Shown here: piece after piece, positions 32,782-42,344 of the stretch | Layout: the number at the start of each line of letters is the position of its first letter | Position numbering within the stretch: position 1 is the first letter of the stretch | NCBI GenBank assembly: GCA_034665745.1 | Contig: JAXDJJ010000001.1 | Coordinates: 1 to 64,000 of the forward strand | Length of the DNA: 64,000 nt | Direction of reading: 5' to 3' | From: JAXDJJ01 sp034665745 | Lineage (GTDB): Bacteria > Actinomycetota > CADDZG01 > WHSQ01 | The notes under the pieces: model-generated | The model's input: only the letters and a program-made list of their open reading frames with translations | What the model was told of the DNA's origin: nothing | Database searches by the model: none | Program-made: the position numbers and the translations under genes

Positions 32782-33452
32782 CTATATGTCGATGCCCGTG
32801 ATCGCGATACCGGAGCGGTCGGTGCCATAACGGTGATTGATCCCGATGAGCAGGGCAGTTATCGGTTCGATGATCCGGGCATTCTCGAGGGGCCCCGCAT
32901 CGACGTAGCGGAGGTCCGACATGAGCCCGATCAGCTCTTTGACCGCTTCCTTCCCGAGCTTGCTTCCGCACACGAGGATGTCCCCCTCGAGCTTGGCATC
33001 GAGGTCGCCGACCGCCGAGGCCGACAGGGTGTGGAACGCGGCGCACATCTTCGTTCCCTTCGGGAGGAACGCGAGGCCCAGTTGAGCAGCGGATCCTTCC
33101 CATACGCCGAACACGTGCGTCGCCTTGCCCCCGACCGATGCCTCCACGGGCACCGTCGCATCGATGACGACCGCGTTCTCTTGAAGGCTTTCCGCGATCG
33201 ACCGGTAGATCGGCACGAATCCCGAGAACGGCACGGCGACGACAACCGTCGATGACGACGCCGCGGCAGCCGGGTTATCTAGCCCATCTACCTTCGCGTC
33301 GGGCACGATCGTCTTCAGCTTCTCCGCGGCCGCGTCGGCCTTGGCTTTGTCACGCGAACCGATCGTTACCTTGATCCCGGCCTTCGCCCAGCGTGTGGCC
33401 AAGGCGAAACCAAGGTCGCCGGTGCCGCCGATGATCGCAACGTGGTCTGTCA

Positions 33453-33453
<1 letters not shown>
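32782..33453 (-). CDS. NADPH-dependent F420 reductase
   Basis: A 223-residue protein of the usual family size with an N-terminal Rossmann motif GGTGDLGFALATRWA (residues 9-23), GSRD after strand 2 for the NADP phosphate, VVVAVPFSG, and AAFHTLSASAVGDL in the F420-facing region. It exchanges hydride between F420 and NADPH in the cytoplasm, supplying F420H2 or NADPH. The gene's ATG overlaps the mutase stop by one base, so it is co-transcribed with the methylmalonyl-CoA mutase large subunit. This implies F420 use by the organism. Confidence 0.9.
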
Positions 33454-35021
<1,568 letters not shown>

Positions 35022-35027
35022 GTTCGG

Positions 35028-35033
35028 ATGCTA
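35028..35033 (-). promoter_or_regulatory. Candidate -10 box TAGCAT, leaderless mutase gene
   Basis: TAGCAT ends 6 nt before the GTG start at 35021. The interval to the divergent sdh operon is only 44 bp. Confidence 0.45.
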
Positions 35034-35051
35034 GTCGCTGGGTTGGATAGA

Positions 35052-35057
35052 TAGGAT
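35052..35057 (+). promoter_or_regulatory. Candidate -10 box TAGGAT, leaderless sdh operon
   Basis: TAGGAT ends 8 nt before the ATG at 35066; no Shine-Dalgarno sequence is present. Confidence 0.5.
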
Positions 35058-35065
35058 GCCGGCGC

Positions 35066-35482
35066 ATGGCGACAGTCGAAGACATCTATAAGAAGCACAG
35101 ACCCCAGGCGTTCAGCCCCGATCGTCGCCCATCCTCCGCGGAGGTGTGGTGGTGGTTCTTCATGCGGATCTCCGGGGTGATCCTGCTATTCCTCGTGCTG
35201 ATCCACCTCTACATCATGCATCTCGTCGGTGAAGGGGTCGAGCGTGTCGACTTCGCATTCGTCTCGAACCGGTGGAACAACGTCGGGTGGAAGACGTTCG
35301 ACTGGACGATGCTGTTCCTTGCACTACTCCATGGGACGAACGGCTTGCGGGTCATCATCGATGACTACGTGCGAAAGCCCAGCACCCGCACGGTCGTGAA
35401 GGCCCTTCTGTACACCACCAGCGCGATCCTGATGGTGATGGGCACCGCGGTCCTAGTCACGTTCGACTCGGGGGCCGGCTGA
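35066..35482 (+). CDS. sdhD: Succinate dehydrogenase membrane anchor subunit
   Basis: A 138-residue protein with three membrane segments (about residues 31-53, 77-98, 110-132). MRISGVIL (33-40) resembles the quinone-site region, and H47, H52 and H89 are candidate haem ligands; ALLHGTNGLRVIIDDY (86-101) is the conserved anchor motif. Two different anchor genes normally precede sdhA in actinobacteria, but only this one is present and the upstream gene is divergent. The stop shares an A with the sdhA start (TGATG). Confidence 0.85.
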   Translation: MATVEDIYKKHRPQAFSPDRRPSSAEVWWWFFMRISGVILLFLVLIHLYIMHLVGEGVERVDFAFVSNRWNNVGWKTFDWTMLFLALLHGTNGLRVIIDDYVRKPSTRTVVKALLYTTSAILMVMGTAVLVTFDSGAG

Positions 35483-37218
35483 TGGCGCATCACCACACAT
35501 ACGACGCAGTGATAGTCGGCGCCGGAGGCGCCGGCTTGCGCGCGGCCCTCGAAGCAGGGGGCCGGGTCAAGACCGCTGTCGTGTCCAAGCTCTACCCCAC
35601 CCGTTCCCACACGGGGGCTGCTCAAGGTGGCATGTGTGCAGCTCTGGCGAACGTCGAGGAGGACTCGTGGGAGTGGCATGCGTTCGACACCGTCAAGGGC
35701 GGTGACTTCCTTGCCGACCAGGACGCGGTCGACGTGATGTGCAAAGAAGCAGTGACCTCTGTGCTCGAGCTCGAGAAGATGGGCCTCCCGTTCAACCGCA
35801 CCGAAGATGGCCGTATCGACCAGCGCCGCTTCGGAGGTCACACACGCAATCACGGGGAGGCGCCGGTCAAGCGTGCGTGTTACGCCGCAGACCGAACCGG
35901 CCACATGATCCTGCAGACCCTCTACCAACAGTGCAACAAGGCCGGCGTCGAGTTCTACGACGAGTTCTTCGTCCTCGATCTATTGATGGTCGAGGGCGCG
36001 TGCGCGGGAATCGTCGCGTACGAGATCGCTACCGGCGAGCTCCACGTCTTCCATGCGAAATCCGTGCTGTTCGCAACCGGTGGCTACGGGAAGATGTTCA
36101 AGATCACTTCGAACGCGCACACCTTGACCGGTGACGGCCCCGGGGTCGTCTACCGGAAGGGCCTCCCCTTGGAAGACATGGAGTTCTTCCAGTTCCACCC
36201 CACGGGTCTCTATGGGCTCGGCATCCTGCTCTCGGAGGCAGCTCGAGGCGAGGGCGGCATCCTCCGCAACGCCGACGGCGAACGTTTCATGGAGCGCTAT
36301 GCCCCCACGATCAAGGACCTCGCCCCGCGCGACATGGTGTCGAGGGCCGAGTTCTTCGAGATCAAAGAGGGCCGCGGCGTCGGCCCCAAGAAGGACTACA
36401 TCCTGTTGGACCTGACGCATCTCGATCCCCATGTCATCGAGACGAAGCTTCCCGACATCACCGAGTTCGCGCGTACCTATCTGAATGTCGAGCCCTTGAA
36501 GGAAGGCGTTCCGATCGTGCCGACCGCCCACTACGCGATGGGGGGCATCCCAACGAACGTCAACGCCGAGGTCTTGCGCGACCACACCGGGGCGACCGTC
36601 CCCGGCTTCTACGCCGCAGGTGAATGTGCGTGCGTCTCCGTGCATGGTGCGAACCGTCTCGGCACGAACTCTCTACTCGACATCGTCGTGTTCGGGCGCC
36701 GTGGCGGCCTAGCCATGGCCGAGCATGCGTCGACCACCAAACTCCTGGACCTCCCTGAGGATCCGGCCAAGCCAACCGAGGACTGGCTCGCATCCCTCTA
36801 TGAGGGTGGCGGCCCAGAGTTCAGCGCCAACATCAGAGCCCACCTCCAGGAAGTGATGATGGACAAGGCTTCGGTGGTTCGGACCGAAGAGTCCCTCGGT
36901 GAGGCAGAAGCCGAGCTTGCGACCCTGCAGCAGCGCTATTCGCAAACTCGGGTCCGGGACCGCTCGAAGGTCTTCAACACCGAGGTGATCGAACACATCG
37001 AGCTTGGATTCCTCCTCGATATGGCCGAGGCCCTCGTCGTATCCGCCCGGGCACGCACCGAGAGCCGTGGCGGTCATTACCGCGAAGACCACCAGCAACG
37101 AGAGGACGAGCAGTGGCTGAAGCACTCGTTCATCTCCCGCTCGGAGACCGGCGAGACTTCCCTTAACTACAAGGACGTCACGATGGGGCGCTACGAGCCG
37201 GTCGAGAGGAAGTACTAG
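35482..37218 (+). CDS. sdhA: Succinate dehydrogenase flavoprotein subunit
   Basis: A 578-residue protein. FAD-binding GAGGAGLRAALEAG (residues 13-26) is followed by RSHTGAAQGG, where H43 is the covalent FAD His. Substrate-site sequences RDMVSRAEFFEI and HYAMGGIPTN (with the catalytic Arg region after) are present, as are EGAC/GANRLGTNSLLD in the capping and FAD domains. It oxidises succinate to fumarate on the cytoplasmic face of complex II. It is the middle gene of a coupled sdhD-sdhA-sdhB unit. Confidence 0.96.
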   Translation: MAHHHTYDAVIVGAGGAGLRAALEAGGRVKTAVVSKLYPTRSHTGAAQGGMCAALANVEEDSWEWHAFDTVKGGDFLADQDAVDVMCKEAVTSVLELEKMGLPFNRTEDGRIDQRRFGGHTRNHGEAPVKRACYAADRTGHMILQTLYQQCNKAGVEFYDEFFVLDLLMVEGACAGIVAYEIATGELHVFHAKSVLFATGGYGKMFKITSNAHTLTGDGPGVVYRKGLPLEDMEFFQFHPTGLYGLGILLSEAARGEGGILRNADGERFMERYAPTIKDLAPRDMVSRAEFFEIKEGRGVGPKKDYILLDLTHLDPHVIETKLPDITEFARTYLNVEPLKEGVPIVPTAHYAMGGIPTNVNAEVLRDHTGATVPGFYAAGECACVSVHGANRLGTNSLLDIVVFGRRGGLAMAEHASTTKLLDLPEDPAKPTEDWLASLYEGGGPEFSANIRAHLQEVMMDKASVVRTEESLGEAEAELATLQQRYSQTRVRDRSKVFNTEVIEHIELGFLLDMAEALVVSARARTESRGGHYREDHQQREDEQWLKHSFISRSETGETSLNYKDVTMGRYEPVERKY

Positions 37219-37958
37219 TGGGTCAAGAGCAGCAGGACATGACGCACGCCAAGATGGAAGTGAAGCTGCGCATCCTGCGCTTCAATCCCGAGCGCGACCA
37301 AGAAGCCCACTTCGAGGACTACACGATCGAGGCCGAGCCGATGGACCGCTTGCTCGACTGCCTCCACAAGGTCAAGTGGTACGAGGACGGCTCCTTGGCG
37401 TTGCGCCGCTCGTGCGCACACGGCATCTGTGGGTCCGATGCGATGGTCATCAACGGCAAGAACGCTCTGGCGTGCAAGGTCCTGGTGCAGGACCTGAAAC
37501 AACCGATCACGGTCGAGCCGATCCGCGGACTCCCCGTCATCAAAGACCTCGTCGTGAACATGGAGCCGTTCTTCGCCGGTTACAAGGCCGTGAAGCCCTG
37601 GCTCATCACCGATGACAACGAACGCGAGCCCGAGCGCGAGCGTTTGCAGTCGCAGGAAGACCGCGAGCGTTACGACGACACGACCAAGTGCATCCTGTGC
37701 GCTGCTTGCACGACCTCGTGCCCGATCTTCTGGTCAGACGAGGAGTACGTGGGCCCCGCGGCGATCGTGCAGGCGCACCGCTTCATCTTCGATTCACGTG
37801 ACAGAGGTGGACGAGAGAGACTCGAGATCCTGTCGCAGAAGGATGGCGCCTACAAGTGCCGCACGGCGTTCAACTGCACCGACGCATGCCCCCGCGGGAT
37901 CAAGGTCACGAAGGCCATCCAAGAAGTGAAGCGGGCGGCCCTCTTCAACTCACTCTAG
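37218..37958 (+). CDS. sdhB: Succinate dehydrogenase iron-sulfur subunit
   Basis: A 246-residue protein. The [2Fe-2S] domain has SCAHGICGSDAM plus ACK, with Asp in place of one Cys as in E. coli SdhB. CILCAACTTSCP and CRTAFNCTDACPRGI supply the [4Fe-4S] and [3Fe-4S] clusters. It passes electrons from FAD to quinone at the anchor subunit. The GTG start overlaps the last base of the sdhA stop. Confidence 0.96.
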   Translation: MGQEQQDMTHAKMEVKLRILRFNPERDQEAHFEDYTIEAEPMDRLLDCLHKVKWYEDGSLALRRSCAHGICGSDAMVINGKNALACKVLVQDLKQPITVEPIRGLPVIKDLVVNMEPFFAGYKAVKPWLITDDNEREPERERLQSQEDRERYDDTTKCILCAACTTSCPIFWSDEEYVGPAAIVQAHRFIFDSRDRGGRERLEILSQKDGAYKCRTAFNCTDACPRGIKVTKAIQEVKRAALFNSL

Positions 37959-37969
37959 GAAGGACGGCG

Positions 37970-38560
37970 ATGCGCACGCTCCGGCGGGCGATCCTCGTTG
38001 TAGTCCTGGCGCTCTTGGCGTACCCCTTGTGGCTGGGTTTCCGTGTGTGGGACCAGTCGCACAGCGACGAGGTCTACAACGCGGATGCGATCGTCGTCCT
38101 GGGAGCCGCTCAGTACGACGGCGAGCCCTCCCCCATCTTCAAAGCGCGGCTCGACCATGCCGTTTACCTCTACAACGAAGGTCTCGCCGACACCGTCGTA
38201 GTGACCGGAGGGAAGGCGCAGGGAGATCGATTCACGGAAGCTGAGGCCGGGGCGACCTACCTCGTCGGTCGATCCATCCCGGTGAGCGCGATCCTGTCCG
38301 AGAGCCAGGGACGCACGACGTTCGAGAGTTTGAAGGCGGTTCGCAAGCTGGCGGCTACCAACGAGATCGAAACGGCTCTGTTCGTCTCGGACCCCCTGCA
38401 CTCCGAGCGCATCAAGCGCATCGCGATCGATCTCGGGTTCCAGAAGGCGTACACGAGTCCTGCGAACTACACCCAGCTGGAGCGATCCCGGCAGACGAAG
38501 ATGAAAGAGCTCGTACACGAGGTGCTATCGCTGCTGGCTTATCAATTCCTTCAGAGGTAA
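37970..38560 (+). CDS. YdcF/DUF218-family membrane-anchored protein
   Basis: The ATG at 37970 with AGGAAGG upstream gives 196 residues; the longer frame to 37856 lies within sdhB. Residues 6-26 are an anchor. The DUF218 domain shows DAIVVLGAAQYDGEPSP (39-55), VVVTGGKAQGDRFTEAEA and ESQGRTTFESLKAVRKL. Relatives include SanA and ElyC, linked to envelope integrity, but the biochemical role is unsettled. It is 11 bases after sdhB, so probably co-transcribed. Repeat copy 2 begins 3 bases after its stop. Confidence 0.88.
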   Translation: MRTLRRAILVVVLALLAYPLWLGFRVWDQSHSDEVYNADAIVVLGAAQYDGEPSPIFKARLDHAVYLYNEGLADTVVVTGGKAQGDRFTEAEAGATYLVGRSIPVSAILSESQGRTTFESLKAVRKLAATNEIETALFVSDPLHSERIKRIAIDLGFQKAYTSPANYTQLERSRQTKMKELVHEVLSLLAYQFLQR

Positions 38561-38563
38561 GGC

Positions 38564-38626
38564 GGACCGGCTTCGCCGGTCCTGTTGCTAACCCGGTGTC
38601 GGCATAGCCGACACATGTCTTAGTAG
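38564..38626 (-). repeat. 63-bp two-hairpin element, copy 2 (inverted)
   Basis: Read on the minus strand: CTACTAAG, hairpin 1 (GTGTCGGC/GCCGACAC, loop TAT, 38596-38614), linker CGGGTTAGCAACA, hairpin 2 (GGACCGGC/GCCGGTCC, loop GAA, 38564-38582). Compared with copy 1, stem 2 differs by T-A to C-G and A-T to G-C, both pairs preserved; every other difference is in a loop or linker. The surrounding 38561-38694 interval holds nothing else apart from GGGAGGT upstream of the next start. Confidence 0.8.
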
Positions 38627-38694
38627 GGCAACCTTTCGCCCCTTTCGCTCGTCACTTCCCATGTTGGCGGCAATCTTCGACTGGGAGGTAACAC

Positions 38695-39552
38695 ATGGCA
38701 CGGATAGCTCTGGTTCTTGGCGTCCTGATCAGCGCATTCATCGTTGCACCGGCACAAGCGGCCCCCGTTTGCTTCGGTCAGCGAGCGACGATCGTGGGTA
38801 CGAACGGAGCCGACACCTTGCGCGGGACGGATGGCAACGATGTTGTGTTCTCGATGGGCGGCAACGACCACATCATCACCGGCGGAGGCAAAGACAGGAT
38901 CTGCTCGGGTGACGGCAACGATGTCGTCAAGGCCGGAGGCGGCGACGACAAGATCTTCGGCTCGACCGGTGTCGACCGGATCAACGGTGGCGACGACAAC
39001 GACGAGATCTTCACAGGTGGAGCGAACAGCCGAGACTACGAAGTCTCCCTAGGCGGTAGGGGCAACGACAAGGTGCACGGCGACTCCAACCCCGACAAGA
39101 TCGACGGCGGGCCGGGCAACGACACCTTGGAAGGCGGAGGAGCACTCCTCGATCGCTTCGACGAGATCGGTGGGGGCCTTGGAGATGACGAGGTCTACGG
39201 TGGCTCGGAGTCGATCGTCAGCGGTGGTCAGGGAAGCGACTTCCTCTCCGGAGCGACCGTTAGCTTCGAAGGTGCGACCGGAGCCGTCGAGGTGAACCTG
39301 CTGAGCCTCACGGCGAAGGGTGAGGGTGACGACTCGCTCGATCAGGTCGTCAACATCATCGGTTCGAGCTACGACGACACCCTGTCCGGAGACTCGCATG
39401 AGAACACGATCCAGGGTGGGAACGGCGACGATGACATCAACGGCAACGATGGGAACGACACCCTTACCGGTGATGGCGGCACGGATGACATCGACGGCGG
39501 CTTCGGCCTCGATTCGTGTGACGCCGAGTCCGAGTTCAACTGCGAGACATAG
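38695..39552 (+). CDS. Secreted protein with RTX-type calcium-binding repeats
   Basis: A 285-residue protein with a signal peptide (residues 1-22, ending AQA|APV). Glycine- and Asp-rich nonapeptides of the GGxGxDxUx type recur from residue 34 to 160 and from 225 to 275 (GTDGNDVVF, GGDDKIFGS, GGPGNDTLEG, GNDGNDTLTGDGG), separated by an irregular block around 185-220. The repeats should form a Ca2+-dependent parallel beta-roll outside the cell. No enzymatic domain or type I secretion gene is seen; export looks Sec-dependent. Two Cys near the C-terminus may form a disulfide. Confidence 0.85.
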   Translation: MARIALVLGVLISAFIVAPAQAAPVCFGQRATIVGTNGADTLRGTDGNDVVFSMGGNDHIITGGGKDRICSGDGNDVVKAGGGDDKIFGSTGVDRINGGDDNDEIFTGGANSRDYEVSLGGRGNDKVHGDSNPDKIDGGPGNDTLEGGGALLDRFDEIGGGLGDDEVYGGSESIVSGGQGSDFLSGATVSFEGATGAVEVNLLSLTAKGEGDDSLDQVVNIIGSSYDDTLSGDSHENTIQGGNGDDDINGNDGNDTLTGDGGTDDIDGGFGLDSCDAESEFNCET

Positions 39553-39577
39553 TCTCGAGTAGACGAGGGGCGACGAG

Positions 39578-40933
39578 ATGACGACGAACAGGAGATGGGT
39601 GGGGGCCGCGTTGATAAGAGCGGCCCTCCTCACCCCGCTGTCGCTCAGCACGGTTGGGGCTCAAGCGCAGGTCGCCCAGATCCTCCCGACAGCTCAGCCC
39701 AACGTCATGGTGATCGTGACCGACGACCAGCGCGAAGGTCTCGAGGTCATGGCCAAGACGAGGGCCGCGTTCGAGAGTGATGGACGCTTCTACGACAACG
39801 CGTTCGTGACAACGCCTCTCTGCTGCCCGGCACGGGCATCGATCATGACGGGTAAGTACGTCCACAACCACGGCGTGATGTCCAACGGTGAGCAGGACTG
39901 GAAGGATCTGAACCACTCGGAGACCGTTCAGGCCTACCTTCACGATCAGGGCTACCGAACAGCGCTGTTCGGGAAGTTCCTGAATCACTGGCCGGTCGAG
40001 ATGGACCCTCCGAATTTCGACGAGTGGGCCCTGCTCCCGGACGTGACCGGCCGGCTGGGCTATTACGACTCCAAGTGGAACGTCGACGGAACCGTGAAGA
40101 AAATCTCGAGATATTCGACCCGCTACCTCTCGGACACGACGGTCGACTTCATCGAGGCTCAAGAAGTCTCAGATGACACGCCGTGGTACGTGTACCTCGC
40201 GACGGGCGCCGCTCACCGCTCGTTCGTCGCCGAGCCCAAGTACGCGGGTGCGGCCGTGCCGAGATGGGGCGGCAACGCGGCAGTGTTCGAGAAAGATCGG
40301 AGCGACAAGCCCTCGTACGTCCGTAACGCCGACTTCACGTTCAAAGAGGGCCGGACGTTGCGTGCTCGTCAGTTCCGCACCTTGATGTCCGTAGACGATC
40401 TGGTTGGACGGATCGTGGCCACGATCGATTCCCTCGACGAAGACACCTTGATCCTGTTCACCTCGGACAGTGGATACATGTGGGGTGAGCATGGGCTCGC
40501 GAACAAGCAGGTGCCGTACGTGCAGTCGATCGAGAACGTGATGTGGCTCCGATGGGCGAACCATGCTTCGGGGACCCACGACGAGCGCATCGTCTCTAAC
40601 GTCGACATCCTGCCGACAATCGCAGCCGCAGTCGGCTTCTCGGTGACGACGGACGGGCGCAACCTGCTCGACGACTCGTGGGACAGGGATCGCATCCTTC
40701 TCGAGTACTTCGGAGACGACCATGCCCCCACGATCCCTAGATGGGCGTCGACGTGGACCCCCGAGGGTCAGTACATCGAGTACTACAGCGCCGGAGGCGA
40801 CCTGATCGATCGCGAGTACTACGACCTGATCGCGGACCCATGGCAACTGAAGAACCTGAAGAGTCCGCCGGATTCGACGTGGCGCACCCGGCTCATGGCA
40901 GACCGCCAGTGCAGTGGAGCCACCTGCCCCTAA
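39578..40933 (+). CDS. Secreted sulfatase (type I)
   Basis: A 451-residue protein with a signal peptide (ending about residue 30, GAQA|QVAQ). Metal-site TDDQREGLEVM (D49, D50) and sulfatase signature CCPARASIMTG: C82 in C-x-P-x-R would be converted to formylglycine by a maturase not seen here. The second metal site is FTSDSGYMWGEHGL. It resembles N-acetylglucosamine-6-sulfatase and choline-sulfatase relatives, acting on extracellular sulfate esters; substrate unknown. It follows the calcium-repeat gene by 25 bases. Confidence 0.9.
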   Translation: MTTNRRWVGAALIRAALLTPLSLSTVGAQAQVAQILPTAQPNVMVIVTDDQREGLEVMAKTRAAFESDGRFYDNAFVTTPLCCPARASIMTGKYVHNHGVMSNGEQDWKDLNHSETVQAYLHDQGYRTALFGKFLNHWPVEMDPPNFDEWALLPDVTGRLGYYDSKWNVDGTVKKISRYSTRYLSDTTVDFIEAQEVSDDTPWYVYLATGAAHRSFVAEPKYAGAAVPRWGGNAAVFEKDRSDKPSYVRNADFTFKEGRTLRARQFRTLMSVDDLVGRIVATIDSLDEDTLILFTSDSGYMWGEHGLANKQVPYVQSIENVMWLRWANHASGTHDERIVSNVDILPTIAAAVGFSVTTDGRNLLDDSWDRDRILLEYFGDDHAPTIPRWASTWTPEGQYIEYYSAGGDLIDREYYDLIADPWQLKNLKSPPDSTWRTRLMADRQCSGATCP

Positions 40934-41688
40934 ACGGCGAAGACCCTCACCGGTGTTGAGAGGCCCCGGATCTTGATCACACGTTGGTCTCGGAACTTCA
41001 CCTTCTTCAGTCTCTTTTCAGCAAGTTCCTTCGCGGCCCCCGACACGATGACCGCACCGGGCTCGCAGTGATCGAGCAGCCGAGCCGTCAGGTTCACGTC
41101 GTGGCCGAGCAGGTCGTCTTGTTCGACGAGTGGTTCACCAGCATGGACGGCGATACGCAGTTCGACCTCGAGCTTCGTCCTCTTGACCGCAGCCCGGATC
41201 GCGGTTGCTCCTCGTACCGCCTGCGAGGCAGAGGGGAATGCCAGGAGGAATCCATCCCCGAGCTGCTTCACGCACTCGCCTTTGGCCGGCTTGATCGCTG
41301 TCTGGATCAGGCCATTCAGTCTCGTTAGGAGTTTGATGGCGACCTTGTCTCCCTCTTCTGCAGTGAAGGTCGTGAAGTTCGCGACGTCGACGAACACGAT
41401 CCCCACCGTGCCACCTTCCGCGATCTTCTGAAGCTTGCTGCTGGAGCGCTGATCCTCGGCCGCGAGTTGCGCCAGGAGATGTGACGTTCGAAGGCCGAAC
41501 GTGCCGAGCTTCGAAGGTCGCTTCTTGACCGCTTCGCGGATGATCGGTTCGAGTGCGCCGGCCGACTGAACGACGGTCGACATCGGACCGTCCTTCTCAC
41601 CGATGCGATTGCGCAGAGTGTGGGCAACCTTCGGAAGTAGGTCGGGATCCCTGCGCAGCGCGGCCACAACCGCTTCGCGCATGTTCAT
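40930..41688 (-). CDS. Class III adenylate/guanylate cyclase domain protein
   Basis: A 252-residue protein. Residues 1-85 are a helical N-terminal region of unknown role. The cyclase domain (about 90-250) has metal Asp in VGIVFVDVANFT and QLGDGFLLAF, and NLTAR of VNLTARL as the transition-state Asn and Arg. Lys in CVKQLGDG and Asp in GHDVN suit an adenylyl rather than guanylyl specificity, with caution. It is soluble, without HAMP or membrane segments. TAGGCT lies 6 nt before the ATG. Confidence 0.88.
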   Translation of the reverse strand: MNMREAVVAALRRDPDLLPKVAHTLRNRIGEKDGPMSTVVQSAGALEPIIREAVKKRPSKLGTFGLRTSHLLAQLAAEDQRSSSKLQKIAEGGTVGIVFVDVANFTTFTAEEGDKVAIKLLTRLNGLIQTAIKPAKGECVKQLGDGFLLAFPSASQAVRGATAIRAAVKRTKLEVELRIAVHAGEPLVEQDDLLGHDVNLTARLLDHCEPGAVIVSGAAKELAEKRLKKVKFRDQRVIKIRGLSTPVRVFAV

Positions 41689-41694
41689 ACTTCG

Positions 41695-41700
41695 AGCCTA
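41695..41700 (-). promoter_or_regulatory. Candidate -10 box TAGGCT, leaderless cyclase gene
   Basis: TAGGCT ends 6 nt before the ATG at 41688; the divergent gene's TAACCT is 48 bp away. Confidence 0.45.
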
Positions 41701-41747
41701 TAAGCGCCTTGTTACGCCGAGGTCACGGCCCGGTTACGCCCTCGCTA

Positions 41748-41753
41748 TAACCT
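41748..41753 (+). promoter_or_regulatory. Candidate -10 box TAACCT (or overlapping TATAAC)
   Basis: TAACCT ends 7 nt before ATG 41761; the overlapping TATAAC (41746-41751) is closer to the sigma-70 consensus but 9 nt away. Confidence 0.4.
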
Positions 41754-41760
41754 CGGTGGC

Positions 41761-42342
41761 ATGGAAGCGCTCGCCAATCGCCGCAGAGGCCCGTTCATCG
41801 TTATCGCCGCGCTGTTCGTTGCCATCTGCATCGTTGTGATCTCTGTCCCCGACTCCGTCTTGGCTCTGATCGAACGCAACCGGCCCCTGACAAGCGCCCA
41901 AGCGGGGTGGGCATATCGGTTGCTCGCGTTCTTCGCGATCATCCAGATCGTCTACACGGGTATGTCTGTCTTTCGTATCGAGCGCCTCGAGTCCCTGCGC
42001 GAGAAAGACGACCGCTTCGCGAAACTCCCGAAGCCCAAGGTCATCTCCTCGCTAGCACGCAACGCCGCCGCCCTCGTGTCGTTCACTCTCATCTATGGGA
42101 TCGCATCGATGTTGCTGACCGGCCAGCGTGGTGGGTTCTGGCTCTTCCCCCTTCTGGCCGTAGCCCAAGCAGCTTGGTACTACCGAGAGATCGGCCAGAT
42201 CGCAGACTGGAAGGCGTTCCAAGCGGACGAGACACAGAACGACTCCGATCATGGGCGGTGGATCTCGACACAGGCGGACTACTGCCCACCGTTGACCCGT
42301 GGACTCACCCCGCTCGAGGGCGCGACAACAACGGTCGACTAG
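41761..42342 (+). CDS. Membrane protein of unknown function
   Basis: A 193-residue protein with four hydrophobic segments (about residues 14-35, 50-70, 98-117, 121-138) and a hydrophilic C-terminal tail. No named family is recognised. It ends two bases before the acyl-CoA synthetase ATG, so the two are probably co-transcribed. Confidence 0.7.
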   Translation: MEALANRRRGPFIVIAALFVAICIVVISVPDSVLALIERNRPLTSAQAGWAYRLLAFFAIIQIVYTGMSVFRIERLESLREKDDRFAKLPKPKVISSLARNAAALVSFTLIYGIASMLLTGQRGGFWLFPLLAVAQAAWYYREIGQIADWKAFQADETQNDSDHGRWISTQADYCPPLTRGLTPLEGATTTVD

Positions 42343-42344
42343 GC

